Shown one piece after another: positions 28,980 through 39,153 of a stretch of 64,000 nucleotides of DNA (position 1 is the first letter of the stretch; each line of letters starts with the position of its first letter). Both the position numbers and the translations under genes were made by a program. Below the pieces are notes generated by a model. That model worked only from the letters and a program-made list of their open reading frames with translations, did no database searches and was not told the origin of the DNA. The stretch comes from Citrobacter sedlakii NBRC 105722 (GTDB lineage: Bacteria; Pseudomonadota; Gammaproteobacteria; Enterobacterales; Enterobacteriaceae): assembly GCF_000759835.1 (NCBI RefSeq), contig NZ_BBNB01000002.1, positions 62,001 to 126,000 on the forward strand, given 5' to 3'.

Positions 28980-29900
28980 ATGAATATGAAATTAACAACG
29001 TTTTTCGCGGCGGCACTCGCTGTAGTCGGCTTTTGCAGTACCGCTTCTGCCGTGACTTATCCACTGCCAACCGATGGTAGCCGTCTGATTGGTCAAAACC
29101 AGGTTATCACCATCCCGGAAGGTAATACCCAGCCGCTGGAATATTTTGCGGCTGAATACCAGATGGGGCTTTCAAACATGCTCGAAGCAAACCCGGGCGT
29201 GGACACCTTCCTGCCAAAAGGCGGTACGGTGCTGAATATTCCGCAACAGTTGATCCTGCCGGACACCGTGCATGAAGGCATCGTCATTAACAGCGCGGAA
29301 ATGCGCCTGTATTACTATCCGAAAGGCACCAATACCGTGATCGTACTGCCTATCGGTATCGGTCAGTTAGGCAAAGATACGCCGATCAACTGGACCACGA
29401 AGGTTGAACGTAAGAAAGCGGGCCCGACCTGGACGCCAACCGCGAAAATGCACGCCGAGTACCGCGCGGCGGGCGAACCGCTGCCGGCTGTCGTACCGGC
29501 TGGCCCGGATAACCCGATGGGTCTTTACGCGCTGTACATTGGCCGCCTGTATGCGATCCACGGCACCAACGCTAACTTCGGCATCGGCCTGCGCGTGAGC
29601 CACGGTTGCGTACGTCTGCGTAACGAGGACATTAAATTCCTGTTCGAAAACGTGCCTGTCGGTACCCGCGTACAGTTTATCGATGAGCCGGTCAAAGCCA
29701 CCACCGAGCCAGACGGTAGCCGCTATATCGAGGTACATAATCCGCTGTCTACCACCGAAGCGCAGTTCGAAGGCGAAGAGATCGTACCGATCACCCTGAC
29801 GAAGGGCGTGAAGAGCATCACCGAACAGGCGGACGTTGACCAGGCGGTTCTCTCCCAGGCCATTGAAAACCGCTCCGGTATGCCGGTTCGTCTGAACTAA
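28980..29900 (+). CDS. ldtB: L,D-transpeptidase LdtB (YbiS), attaches Braun lipoprotein
   Basis: 306-residue periplasmic enzyme that links the outer-membrane lipoprotein Lpp to meso-diaminopimelate of peptidoglycan. It has a signal peptide ending STASA, a LysM-like N-terminal domain (about residues 40-90), a YkuD catalytic domain with the motif SHGCVRLR and nucleophile Cys210, and a C-terminal extension. [17 protein letters not shown] contains the conserved catalytic His upstream. Nearly identical to E. coli YbiS. A 13-base tandem duplication crosses its stop codon. Confidence 0.96.
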   Translation: MNMKLTTFFAAALAVVGFCSTASAVTYPLPTDGSRLIGQNQVITIPEGNTQPLEYFAAEYQMGLSNMLEANPGVDTFLPKGGTVLNIPQQLILPDTVHEGIVINSAEMRLYYYPKGTNTVIVLPIGIGQLGKDTPINWTTKVERKKAGPTWTPTAKMHAEYRAAGEPLPAVVPAGPDNPMGLYALYIGRLYAIHGTNANFGIGLRVSHGCVRLRNEDIKFLFENVPVGTRVQFIDEPVKATTEPDGSRYIEVHNPLSTTEAQFEGEEIVPITLTKGVKSITEQADVDQAVLSQAIENRSGMPVRLN

Positions 29901-29916
29901 TCATCTGAACTAATCA
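29891..29916. repeat. 13-base tandem duplication at the ldtB stop codon
   Basis: TCTGAACTAATCA occurs twice without a gap (29891-29903 and 29904-29916). The first copy contains the ldtB stop; the second is untranslated. It looks like a recent slippage duplication with no effect on the protein. A short GGGTAG/CTACCC hairpin follows at 29929-29951. Confidence 0.85.
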
Positions 29917-30001
29917 GTGACCAGCGTTGGGTAGCGGCTTGCGCCCTACCCATCCTGCTGAGTCAGATCGTCGGTCCGATAAGCACCACGCCATCGGGCC
30001 A

Positions 30002-31111
30002 TCACAACACCAACAGCAGCCCGTATCCTACCAGTCCCGCCCACACCAGCATCGGCAGCGAATAAAGATGAAAGCGCCACCAGATGCGTCGGTCATTCGC
30101 CATCCGTAAGGCAATCAAATTCGCCAGCGAGCCAGGCAACAGGCCAAACCCGCCCACGTTCACCGCCCACGCCAGCAGCATCGTCGGCGGCACATAATTC
30201 AGCAGCAGGATGGTGCCGGGCACATTACTGATAACCTGCGACAGGCCGATCGCCGTCAGCCACAGTCCCGGTTCAGAGAGCGTGCTGACATGATTTAACG
30301 CCCCCTGTAACAGGGGTAACTGCGTCAGCAAATGAACGTCAATGAACATCGCCATAAACACCAACAGCAGCGTCCAGTCCACACTCAGCACCACGCGACG
30401 CGCCAGCAGCAAAAAACCCACCGCCACAATCGCCAGTCCTACAGGCGCCTGTTTCAGCTCTAACGCCGTCAGAAAGACGAGATACAGCGCCAGACAACTC
30501 CACACCAGCCGCGGCTGCCATTCTGGCGACCGCGTTCCGCTGTGAAATTCCAGCGGTCTGTTCGGAAAGCAGAACCAGCATAGTACCAGCAACGTCAGCA
30601 TCATCGCCGCGGCAAGCGGGGCCATCTGCAGGATAAACGCGGCGAATGAAAGCTCGCTGCGTCCCCACATCAGGATGTTTTGCGGGTTGCCGACAGGCGT
30701 AAGCAGCGAACCGGCGTTGACTGCCAGCGCTTCAAAGATAATCAGTCGGTTTACCGGAATGGCGCACAGCTTTTTAAGGGTGATGGTCAGCGGAACAACG
30801 ATAAACAAGGCGACATCGTTAGTGAGAAACGTAGAAAGCAGCGCGGCGGCCAGCACCATAAATATCGCCAGACGGCGCTCTGTCGCCAGCCGTCGGGTCA
30901 TTTTCCGCCCTGCTACATCGAAATAGCCGCTCAGCTCTACGCCTTTTGTAAGCAGCATCAGGCCGCTCAGGGTAACGATCGTATGCCAGTCAATCGCTGC
31001 GACCCAGCTTTGCGGCCTGAAGGGCACGTAAAAACTTAATCCCACGCCCACAACGAGCAAGAGATGGAAAAAACGGTCGCGTTTCAGCGCCCGAAAAAAA
31101 GGCAGGTTCAT
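30002..31111 (-). CDS. ybiR: YbiR, ArsB/NhaD-superfamily membrane transporter
   Basis: 369-residue inner-membrane protein with about ten hydrophobic segments, of the ion transporter superfamily that includes CitM and ArsB. The conserved segments [17 protein letters not shown] and [19 protein letters not shown] carry the NxGxxxTPxGNPQN motif of the family, repeated in degenerate form near [17 protein letters not shown]. Substrate unknown. Its ATG overlaps the mntR stop by four bases (ATGA), so it is translationally coupled to mntR and may have a role in manganese or metal-linked homeostasis; that is inference only. Confidence 0.9.
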   Translation of the reverse strand: MNLPFFRALKRDRFFHLLLVVGVGLSFYVPFRPQSWVAAIDWHTIVTLSGLMLLTKGVELSGYFDVAGRKMTRRLATERRLAIFMVLAAALLSTFLTNDVALFIVVPLTITLKKLCAIPVNRLIIFEALAVNAGSLLTPVGNPQNILMWGRSELSFAAFILQMAPLAAAMMLTLLVLCWFCFPNRPLEFHSGTRSPEWQPRLVWSCLALYLVFLTALELKQAPVGLAIVAVGFLLLARRVVLSVDWTLLLVFMAMFIDVHLLTQLPLLQGALNHVSTLSEPGLWLTAIGLSQVISNVPGTILLLNYVPPTMLLAWAVNVGGFGLLPGSLANLIALRMANDRRIWWRFHLYSLPMLVWAGLVGYGLLLVL

Positions 31112-31581
31112 TCAGAGGCTGTTCCATGCTGCTGCGTAAACGCGCGAAAAGCGTCCAGCGTCTCCTGGCTGACGTGGTGCTCCATCCCCTCCGCGTCACG
31201 CCGGGCAATCTCCGGACTCACCCCCAGCACCAGCAGGAAGTTTTCAACGATTTGATGCCGTTCGCGGCTTTCCTGCGCCAGCTTTTCCCCTTCCGGCGTT
31301 AAAAAGACGCCGCGCCAGGGGATCATTTCGATCAGACCTACCGACGCCAGGCGTTTCAGCATTTTCGCCACCGTAGGCTGGGAAACCCCAAGACGCGCCG
31401 CCATATCGACCTGACGCGCTTCGCCGACCTCAATGATCAGATCGGAGATTAGCTCCACATAGTCGTCAATCAGTTCGCGACGGTGAGCCTCTCTGACCTG
31501 GCGAAACCCTTCGACGTGTTCCTCAACGTTCACTAACTGCGTCACTTTTTTCGTTGTTGGCGTACCTGCGCGACGACTCAT
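31108..31581 (-). CDS. mntR: Manganese-responsive repressor MntR
   Basis: 157-residue DtxR/MntR-type regulator. The winged helix (about residues 40-95) contains [22 protein letters not shown]; the dimerisation and metal-binding part follows with [26 protein letters not shown], whose Glu/His residues bind Mn2+. In E. coli it represses mntH and mntS and activates mntP. It overlaps ybiR by four bases and is divergent from mntS, in front of which an MntR box is visible. Confidence 0.96.
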   Translation of the reverse strand: MSRRAGTPTTKKVTQLVNVEEHVEGFRQVREAHRRELIDDYVELISDLIIEVGEARQVDMAARLGVSQPTVAKMLKRLASVGLIEMIPWRGVFLTPEGEKLAQESRERHQIVENFLLVLGVSPEIARRDAEGMEHHVSQETLDAFRAFTQQHGTASE

Positions 31582-31690
31582 TCTGCTTCCTCATTCCTGT
31601 GACGCATTGACCGCATCGTTCTGGAGAACGCTCATTGTAAACCAGAGTTGCCCCGGCACAAAAAATTAACGTTTTAGCAATAGCTATATA

Positions 31691-31708
31691 ATATAGCCTG
31701 TGCTATAT
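31691..31708. promoter_or_regulatory. MntR box at the mntS promoter
   Basis: ATATAGC-CTGT-GCTATAT is a perfect seven-base dyad with a four-base spacer, matching the MntR operator pattern. It overlaps a TATAAT at 31687-31692 that probably serves as the mntS -10, so manganese-bound MntR would block mntS transcription. A second overlapping dyad (GCTATAT-A-ATATAGC at 31683-31697) extends the symmetric region. Confidence 0.8.
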
Positions 31709-31767
31709 CTGTATGTAATGCAGACACCCTTCACGGATCGAGGGGATCGGTCAGTCAGGAGGTCACA

Positions 31768-31896
31768 ATGAATGAGTTCAAGAGGTGCTTAAGCGTGTTC
31801 AGCCATTCTCCCTTTAAGGTTCGGTTAATGCTGCTCTCGATGCTGTGCGATATGATTAGCAGCAAACCGGAACAGGACACCCCGTCAAAAAAATAA
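31768..31896 (+). CDS. mntS: Small manganese-chaperone/exporter-inhibitor protein MntS
   Basis: 42-residue protein opening MNEFKRCLSVFSHSPFKVRL and continuing MLLSMLCDMISSKPEQDTP. It aligns with E. coli MntS along its whole length, with variation mostly in the C-terminal third. A strong AGGAGG site precedes the ATG. MntS is made when manganese is scarce and raises usable intracellular manganese, probably by inhibiting the MntP exporter. It sits divergent from its repressor gene mntR, under the MntR box. This locus was first described in E. coli as the rybA RNA. A GCGGCGT/ACGCCGC hairpin follows the stop. Confidence 0.93.
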   Translation: MNEFKRCLSVFSHSPFKVRLMLLSMLCDMISSKPEQDTPSKK

Positions 31897-31897
31897 T

Positions 31898-31917
31898 GCG
31901 GCGTCGCGGTACGCCGC
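31898..31917 (+). terminator. Probable mntS terminator
   Basis: Seven-base stem GCGGCGT/ACGCCGC with a six-base loop begins two bases after the mntS stop and is followed by a T-rich but broken tract. Confidence 0.5.
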
Positions 31918-32172
31918 TTCATCTTGCTGTCATGTTCGACGGCTATACTCACCTGCCAGCCAGACATCCCTTCTTTTTGTCGGATTTGCTAACGTCTTCG
32001 CAAAACAATTTCATACTGCCAGTTGACCTTCTGTTTCACAGGCTCTATCTTCTTGCAGCCCTGCCTATATTGCGGCTCGCAGATGCGGACCTCTTCCCCT
32101 CTTAACGCACGCTCAGCAGGCGATGACCCTTGGCGCCAGGGTGAGCACATGGCGTTTTTTAGATTGTGGCAT

Positions 32173-33753
32173 ATGAATTTAACCCTCAAAGAGACGCTTT
32201 TGACGCGCACCCGGGCAATGAGCCCGTGGACGGCCTTTTATTTATTACAGTCTCTGCTGATCAACCTGGCGCTGGGCTACCCGTTTAGTCTGCTCTATAC
32301 CACGGCCTTTACCTGCATTTTGCTTCTGCTGTGGCGTACCGCGCCGCGTGTACAAAAAGGACTGATTGGCCTCTGCTCGCTGGTGGCGGCGATGTATTTC
32401 CCTTTTGGCCAGGCTTACGGCGCGCCGAACTTTAATACACTGCTGGCGCTGCATTCCACCAATATGGAAGAGTCAACGGAAATACTGACCATCTTCCCGT
32501 GGTACAGCTATCTGGTTGGCGTGTTTATTTTTGCGCTCGGCGTTATTGCCGTTCGTCGCAAAAAAGAGGAAGTGCAGGCGCGCTGGAACACGTTTGACAG
32601 CCTCTGCCTACTGTTCAGCGTAGTTGCATTTTTTGTCGCGCCACTGCAAAACCTGGCCTGGGGCGGGGTATTTAAGCTCAAAGATACCGGTTATCCGGTG
32701 TTCCGCTTTGCAAAAGACGTTATCGTAAACAATAACGAGGTGATTGACGAACAGGCGCGCATGGCGAAACTTGCCAGCATGAAAGATACATGGACCGTCA
32801 CCGCCGTGAAGCCGAAATATCACACCTACGTGGTGGTGATAGGCGAAAGCGCCCGTCGCGATGCGCTTGGCGCGTTTGGTGGACATTGGGATAACACACC
32901 GTTTGCCAGCAGCGTTAACGGGTATTTGTTTACCGACTATGTCGCCGCCAGCGGCTCCACGCAAAAATCACTGGGCCTTACGCTTAATCGGGTGGTGGAG
33001 GACAAACCGCAGTTCCAGGATAACTTTGTCACGCTGGCGAACCGCGCGGGCTTTCAGACCTGGTGGTTCTCAAATCAGGGGCAAATCGGGGAGTACGATA
33101 CCGCCATCGCCAGCATCGCCAGGCGGGCAGACGAAGTTCAGTTCCTGAAAAGCGGCGACTTCGAAGCGGATAAAAACACTCAGGACACCGCCCTGCTGAA
33201 AATGACCGCTCAGGTACTGGCGACCGAGCGCACCCAGCCGCAGCTTATTGTGCTGCATTTAATGGGCTCACATCCGCAGGCCTGCGACCGAACACTTGGC
33301 AAATACGCGACGTTTGTACAGTCGAAAGAGACCTCCTGCTACCTTTATACCATGACGCAGACCGACGACCTGCTTCGTCAACTCTACGATCAACTGCGCA
33401 ACAGCGGCGACAGTTTCTCGCTGGTGTATTTCTCCGATCACGGACTGGCCTTTAAGGAACGCGGAAAAGAGGTGCAGTATCTGGCGCACGATGACGCGTT
33501 CCAGCAAAACTTCCAGGTGCCGTTTATGGTGCTTTCCAGCGATGACAAAGCGCATAAGGTAATTAAAGCGCGGCGCTCGGCTAACGACTTTCTCGCTTTC
33601 TTCTCCCAGTGGACGGGGATTCGCGCGAAGGAGATCAAACCCCGCTACCGTTTTATCTCCGAGCAAAAGGCCGGGCCAGTGTACATTACCAACTTCAAGT
33701 TACAGAAAGTGGATTATAACCATCTGGGGACGGACATTTTCTCGACGAAGTAA
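32173..33753 (+). CDS. opgE: OpgE (YbiP), phosphoethanolamine transferase for periplasmic glucans
   Basis: 526-residue inner-membrane protein of the alkaline phosphatase/sulfatase superfamily (EptA-like). About four N-terminal membrane helices (to residue 155) are followed by a periplasmic catalytic domain. Metal and nucleophile regions are visible in VVVIGESARRDALGAFG, AASGSTQKSLGLTL (likely nucleophile Thr), LHLMGSHP and YFSDHGLAF. It transfers phosphoethanolamine from phosphatidylethanolamine to osmoregulated periplasmic glucans. The start MNLTLKETLL follows the E. coli annotation, but an in-frame ATG at 32149 has a far better ribosome site (GGTGAG, four bases ahead) and would add eight residues. 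Confidence 0.92.
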   Translation: MNLTLKETLLTRTRAMSPWTAFYLLQSLLINLALGYPFSLLYTTAFTCILLLLWRTAPRVQKGLIGLCSLVAAMYFPFGQAYGAPNFNTLLALHSTNMEESTEILTIFPWYSYLVGVFIFALGVIAVRRKKEEVQARWNTFDSLCLLFSVVAFFVAPLQNLAWGGVFKLKDTGYPVFRFAKDVIVNNNEVIDEQARMAKLASMKDTWTVTAVKPKYHTYVVVIGESARRDALGAFGGHWDNTPFASSVNGYLFTDYVAASGSTQKSLGLTLNRVVEDKPQFQDNFVTLANRAGFQTWWFSNQGQIGEYDTAIASIARRADEVQFLKSGDFEADKNTQDTALLKMTAQVLATERTQPQLIVLHLMGSHPQACDRTLGKYATFVQSKETSCYLYTMTQTDDLLRQLYDQLRNSGDSFSLVYFSDHGLAFKERGKEVQYLAHDDAFQQNFQVPFMVLSSDDKAHKVIKARRSANDFLAFFSQWTGIRAKEIKPRYRFISEQKAGPVYITNFKLQKVDYNHLGTDIFSTK

Positions 33754-33766
33754 CCGGCACAGGCAA

Positions 33767-33799
33767 AAAAAAATCCGCCCCGAAAGGCGGATTTTTTAT
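33767..33799. terminator. Bidirectional terminator between opgE and ompX
   Basis: AATCCGCC (33772-33779) pairs with GGCGGATT (33786-33793); an A run stands before and a T run after the stem, so it serves both converging genes. Confidence 0.9.
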
Positions 33800-33812
33800 A
33801 TCACCGAAGTGA

Positions 33813-34328
33813 TTAGAAGCGGTAACCAACGCCGGCGATCCAGGTGCCAACGTCAACGCTACGAATACGGCTCTGCTCGTAGGAGAAGTCCAGAGCTACG
33901 TTTTCGATCGGGTTGAACTGCAGGCCAGCACCGTAGGTGAAGCCGTAGTCGCTGGTGTCATCTTTGTAGCCAGGGTAGTTAGTCTGCTGGAATTTACCGT
34001 AGCCAACACCCACAACACCGTAGATGCTTGCCCAGTCGTTCAGACGGTAAGCCGGACCCGCGGTGATGCTGTAGTACTGGGATTTGTTGTAATCGCCCGC
34101 ACTGTTAGTACGATCTTTTTCAGAGTAAGTGAAGGAACCGATTACGCCCAGCGGGTTGTTGTCCTGCTCATAACGATACTTCAGGTTGAAACCGTTCATT
34201 TTGTTCGCTACGCCCTGAGCATCGCTCTGTGCGTAACCGCCGGTAACAGTAGAAGTTGCTGCAGAAGCGGTACCTGCAGTGAAAGCCAGAACAGCGGCCA
34301 GTGCTGAAAGACATGCAATTTTTTTCAT
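33813..34328 (-). CDS. ompX: Outer-membrane protein OmpX
   Basis: 171-residue eight-stranded beta-barrel of the Ail/OmpX family. The signal peptide is MKKIACLSALAAVLAFTAGTASA; the mature protein starts ATSTVTGGYAQSDAQG and ends in the outer-membrane signature VGTWIAGVGYRF with terminal Phe. Differences from E. coli fall mainly in the exposed loops (for example QTNYPGYKDDTSDYG). Start at 34328 follows a GAGGTGG site; the ATG six bases earlier lacks one. In E. coli the leader is silenced by the small RNA CyaR at the ribosome site; the GAGGTGG region is conserved here. Confidence 0.97.
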   Translation of the reverse strand: MKKIACLSALAAVLAFTAGTASAATSTVTGGYAQSDAQGVANKMNGFNLKYRYEQDNNPLGVIGSFTYSEKDRTNSAGDYNKSQYYSITAGPAYRLNDWASIYGVVGVGYGKFQQTNYPGYKDDTSDYGFTYGAGLQFNPIENVALDFSYEQSRIRSVDVGTWIAGVGYRF

Positions 34329-34740
34329 AACCACCTCAAATGTGCTTCAAATAAGTCCTAAGTTTTAAATATATCAAAAATTGATGAGAAACTCTTTGCG
34401 ATTCGCGATGTCTAACGGGTCAATTCATGTAACAAAACATTTCCACAACCCGCTATCCTATTCAAATAACATCACTTTTCTGGAAATCCAGCACATTATT
34501 ACGCGCATAACAACGGACATTCATCCAGATTATTCCTAATCATAAAGTTTATTAATTCATCAATACCCTTTCATTCTACGACGTTTCACGAAAAATTTTT
34601 CAACAAAGACTCAACCGTTAAAGGTTTATTCCATTACACTGCCTGTTTTACTTTTCTATACATCACGCGCCCCATCGTGCGGCTGGTTCTTTGCCAGGCT
34701 CAACGATGGCGTGTTTTACCGTCCAGTGTCAGGAGAAAGG
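34329..34740. other. ompX-rhtA intergenic region
   Basis: 412 AT-rich bases between divergent genes, holding the ompX leader and promoter and the rhtA promoter. I could not choose a unique -35/-10 pair on either strand from the many AT-rich candidates. No open reading frame, repeat or terminator stands out. Confidence 0.5.
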
Positions 34741-35628
34741 ATGCCAGGGTCTTCACGTAAAATCCCAGTTTGGTTGCCGATAGTCGTACTGCTGATTGCG
34801 ATGTGCTCCATTCAGAGCGGCGCATCATTGGCAAAATCGTTGTTCCCTCTGGTTGGCGCGCCGGGCGTTACCGCGCTGCGCCTGGCGCTGGGCACACTTA
34901 TTCTGGTTGCCTTTTTTAAACCCTGGCGTCTGCGCTTTGCGAAAGAACAGCGGCTGCCGCTGCTTTTCTATGGACTGTCGTTGGGTGGGATGAATTATCT
35001 CTTTTACCTGTCGATTCAGACGGTGCCGCTCGGCATCGCGGTTGCGCTGGAATTTACGGGGCCGCTGGCCGTGGCGCTGTTCGCGTCTCGACGTCCGGTG
35101 GATTTCATCTGGGTGGTGCTGGCGGTACTCGGGCTGTGGTTTTTGCTGCCGCTGGGTCAGGATGTGTCGCATGTCGACCTGACAGGCGCAGCGTTGGCGC
35201 TGGGCGCGGGCGCCTGCTGGGCTATCTATATTCTTAGCGGCCAGCGCGCCGGGGCGGAACATGGGCCGGCAACGGTCGCAGTCGGCTCGCTGATTGCCGC
35301 CATTGTGTTTGTTCCTCTCGGCGCAGCACAGGCTGGCGAGGCGCTCTGGCACTGGTCGATAATCCCACTGGGACTGGCCGTCGCGGTGCTGTCTACTGCG
35401 CTCCCCTACTCCCTGGAGATGATTGCCTTAACCCGACTGCCGACACGAACGTTTGGCACGTTGATGAGCATGGAGCCCGCGCTGGCGGCGGTAGCCGGCA
35501 TCGTGTTCCTCGGCGAAACGCTGACCGTCATCCAGTTGCTGGCGCTGGGGGCTATCATTGCCGCCTCTATGGGTTCAACGTTAACGATTCGACGCGATAC
35601 TGAAATTAAAAAAGTTGACGTAAAGTAA
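34741..35628 (+). CDS. rhtA: Threonine/homoserine exporter RhtA
   Basis: 295-residue inner-membrane exporter of the drug/metabolite transporter superfamily with ten predicted helices in two EamA repeats. Characteristic segments are SLAKSLFPLVGAPGVTALRL, SLGGMNYLFYLSIQTVPLG and LPTRTFGTLMSMEPALAAV. It exports threonine, homoserine and other amino acids. ATG at 34741 follows AGGAGAAAGG and gives the E. coli length; the frame extended to 34711 adds ten residues with no hydrophobic character. A 12-base perfect hairpin follows the stop. Confidence 0.95.
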   Translation: MPGSSRKIPVWLPIVVLLIAMCSIQSGASLAKSLFPLVGAPGVTALRLALGTLILVAFFKPWRLRFAKEQRLPLLFYGLSLGGMNYLFYLSIQTVPLGIAVALEFTGPLAVALFASRRPVDFIWVVLAVLGLWFLLPLGQDVSHVDLTGAALALGAGACWAIYILSGQRAGAEHGPATVAVGSLIAAIVFVPLGAAQAGEALWHWSIIPLGLAVAVLSTALPYSLEMIALTRLPTRTFGTLMSMEPALAAVAGIVFLGETLTVIQLLALGAIIAASMGSTLTIRRDTEIKKVDVK

Positions 35629-35636
35629 TTTTACAT

Positions 35637-35665
35637 TTCTGCATGGTTTGCATAACCATGCAGAA
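35637..35665. other. Long perfect hairpin between rhtA and dps
   Basis: A 12-base perfect stem (TTCTGCATGGTT at 35637-35648, AACCATGCAGAA at 35654-35665) with a five-base loop, eight bases after the rhtA stop. No T tract follows (TATCC), so it is not a classic intrinsic terminator. It could be the rhtA 3' end or a protein-binding dyad in the dps upstream region. The remainder of the gap to dps is AT-rich, fitting IHF/H-NS control known for dps. Confidence 0.55.
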
Positions 35666-35823
35666 TATCCTTCCGCTTACCCACGCTATTTTCCGCCCTG
35701 GCGCTATGTGTTTTACCGATGTTTATTTGCAAGGATATTCCTGGACTCAGGTTAATATCGCTATGGCCTTACGGAATAATTTTTCATTTGCAACATTATG
35801 AATAGCAATGCAATTCCTGATGA

Positions 35824-36441
<618 letters not shown>

Positions 36442-36465
36442 TCGCGTCATAAGTAAGACCTCTAC

Positions 36466-36497
36466 AACCCTCGCTTCGGCGGGGGTTTTGCACTTTT
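36466..36497 (+). terminator. dps terminator
   Basis: A nine-base stem (AACCCTCGC at 36466-36474 pairing with GCGGGGGTT at 36479-36487, one G-U pair) is capped by the stable TTCG tetraloop and followed by a T-rich tail. Confidence 0.88.
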
Positions 36498-36633
36498 ATA
36501 GTGCATCGCCCGGCCTCCCTGCCGCAATAAAGTAAATTTATTGTAATAATCACCTCACACAATCGTTAACGAAAGATTGTTTTAACAGCAATATTTACGC
36601 TAAATAAGCAGACTGCTAGCGCCACTCCGGTCA

Positions 36634-36662
36634 TGCACTCATTTAGTGCCCCGTTTTGGTGC
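36634..36662. promoter_or_regulatory. Two NtrC-like sites upstream of glnH
   Basis: TGCACTCATTTAGTGC (36634-36649) and the overlapping GCCCCGTTTTGGTGC (36648-36662) resemble the GCAC-N7-GTGC-type NtrC sites of glnA. They lie about 100-130 bases ahead of the predicted sigma-54 start, as reported for E. coli glnHp2. Confidence 0.65.
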
Positions 36663-36718
36663 AAAAAGCGACATTTGCCACGCTGCGTGTGCAAACTTGC
36701 GTTGCGGCCTCTTGTTAA

Positions 36719-37552
<834 letters not shown>

Positions 37553-37579
37553 AACAGCCTGAGAGCCAGGCTCTGTAAC

Positions 37580-37600
37580 GCCCGGCAGCGTTTGCCGGGC
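37580..37600. repeat. REP-like hairpin between glnH and glnP
   Basis: Eight-base perfect stem GCCCGGCA/TGCCGGGC with a five-base loop in the 105-base glnH-glnP gap. Such elements protect the upstream mRNA and allow more binding protein than permease to be made. Confidence 0.7.
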
Positions 37601-37657
37601 CTACACTTTTAGCCATCGTACGATCAGCTATTTTCACCACGGTAACAGGAATAACAT

Positions 37658-38317
37658 ATGCAGTTTGACTGGAGCGCCATCTGGCCCGCCATTCCGATCC
37701 TGCTTCAGGGCGCCAAAATGACCCTGTGGATCTCGATCCTCGGCCTCGCCGGGGGGATCGTCATTGGCCTGCTGGCGGGGTTAGCCCGTACTTACGGCGG
37801 CTGGATCGCCAATCACGTCGCCCTTGTGTTTATCGAAATCATTCGCGGCACGCCTATCGTCGTGCAGGTGATGTACATCTACTTCGCCCTGCCGATGGCC
37901 TTCCCGGACCTGCGCATCGACACCTTTAGCGCGGCGGTAATCACCATCATGATTAACTCCGGCGCGTACATCGCGGAAATTACCCGCGGTTCGGTCTTGT
38001 CGATCCACAAAGGGTTCAGCGAAGCTGGGCTGGCGCTCGGGCTTTCACGTCGCGAAACCATTCGTCACGTGATTATGCCGCTGGCGCTGCGCCGCATGCT
38101 GCCATCGCTTGGCAACCAGTTAATTATCAGCATTAAAGACACCTCGCTGTTCATCGTGATTGGGGCGGCTGAGCTGACCCGCAGCGGCCAGGAGATCATC
38201 GCCGGCAACTTCCGCGCGCTGGAAATCTGGACCGCTGTCGGCGTGATTTACCTCATCATCACGCAGGTTCTGAACATCGTGCTTCGTAGTCTGGAAAGAA
38301 GGATGAAAATCCTGTGA
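37658..38317 (+). CDS. glnP: Glutamine ABC importer permease GlnP
   Basis: 219-residue inner-membrane permease of the polar amino acid type (HisM/GlnP). Five membrane helices are predicted, with the early [21 protein letters not shown] helix and the EAA coupling loop [26 protein letters not shown]. It forms the channel of the glutamine importer. The stop codon overlaps the GTG start of glnQ by four bases. Confidence 0.96.
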   Translation: MQFDWSAIWPAIPILLQGAKMTLWISILGLAGGIVIGLLAGLARTYGGWIANHVALVFIEIIRGTPIVVQVMYIYFALPMAFPDLRIDTFSAAVITIMINSGAYIAEITRGSVLSIHKGFSEAGLALGLSRRETIRHVIMPLALRRMLPSLGNQLIISIKDTSLFIVIGAAELTRSGQEIIAGNFRALEIWTAVGVIYLIITQVLNIVLRSLERRMKIL

Positions 38318-39036
38318 TTGAATTTAAAAACGTCTCCAAGCACTTTGGCCCAACCCAGGTGCTGCATAATATCGATCTGAACATCAAACAGGGCGAAGTG
38401 GTGGTGATTATCGGGCCGTCAGGCTCCGGAAAATCCACGCTGTTACGCTGCATTAATAAACTGGAGGAGATCACCTCCGGCGATCTGATCGTTGACGGCC
38501 TGAAGGTCAACGATCCGAAGGTAGACGAGCGTCTGATTCGCCAGGAAGCGGGAATGGTATTCCAGCAGTTTTACCTGTTTCCTCATCTGACCGCCCTGGA
38601 AAACGTCATGTTCGGCCCGCTGCGCGTGCGCGGCACCCGTAAAGAAGAGGCGGAAAAACAGGCGAAAGCGCTGTTGGCGAAGGTCGGCCTTGCCGAACGC
38701 GCGCACCACTATCCGTCTGAACTTTCAGGCGGGCAGCAGCAGCGTGTGGCGATTGCCCGCGCCCTGGCGGTTAAGCCGAAAATGATGCTGTTTGATGAGC
38801 CGACCTCTGCGCTTGACCCCGAGCTGCGCCACGAGGTTCTGAAAGTCATGCAGGATCTGGCGGAAGAAGGCATGACCATGGTCATCGTAACCCATGAAAT
38901 CGGCTTTGCCGAAAAAGTGGCCTCGCGTCTTATCTTCATTGACAAAGGCCGGATTGCCGAAGACGGCAATCCGCAGGCGCTGATTGAAAACCCGCCAAGT
39001 CAGCGTCTACAGGAATTTTTGCAGCACGTTTCCTGA
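38314..39036 (+). CDS. glnQ: Glutamine ABC importer ATPase GlnQ (GTG start)
   Basis: 240-residue ATPase of the polar amino acid importers. Walker A is GPSGSGKST (near residue 34), Q loop is [17 protein letters not shown], signature LSGGQQQR, Walker [12 protein letters not shown], with a switch His in VTHEIGFA. It starts with GTG inside the end of glnP (GTGA overlap), as in E. coli. The operon ends in a hairpin terminator at 39044. Confidence 0.96.
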   Translation: MIEFKNVSKHFGPTQVLHNIDLNIKQGEVVVIIGPSGSGKSTLLRCINKLEEITSGDLIVDGLKVNDPKVDERLIRQEAGMVFQQFYLFPHLTALENVMFGPLRVRGTRKEEAEKQAKALLAKVGLAERAHHYPSELSGGQQQRVAIARALAVKPKMMLFDEPTSALDPELRHEVLKVMQDLAEEGMTMVIVTHEIGFAEKVASRLIFIDKGRIAEDGNPQALIENPPSQRLQEFLQHVS

Positions 39037-39043
39037 CGATTCG

Positions 39044-39074
39044 CCTCCCTTTCGCGCCGAAGGGGAGGTTTTCT
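39044..39074 (+). terminator. glnHPQ terminator
   Basis: CCTCCCTT (39044-39051) pairs with AGGGGAGG (39061-39068, one G-U pair) and is followed by TTTTCTAC. Confidence 0.75.
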
Positions 39075-39153
39075 ACGACTCCTCCCAAATCCAAACCTCA
39101 TCCCTCCAGCAACTATACTTATTGTTTTGCACAATTTTCTCATTGGAGGAGTC

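Noticed and set aside
31896-32105. 69-codon open frame between mntS and opgE
   Set aside because: It starts in the mntS stop region, runs through the mntS terminator hairpin and lacks a ribosome site; better read as leader sequence.
36661-36705. Alternative sigma-54 promoters around TTTGC at 36675-36680 and TTGC at 36693
   Set aside because: No GG dinucleotide occurs at the required ten-base distance upstream of either GC; the TGGCACG site at 36737 fits better.
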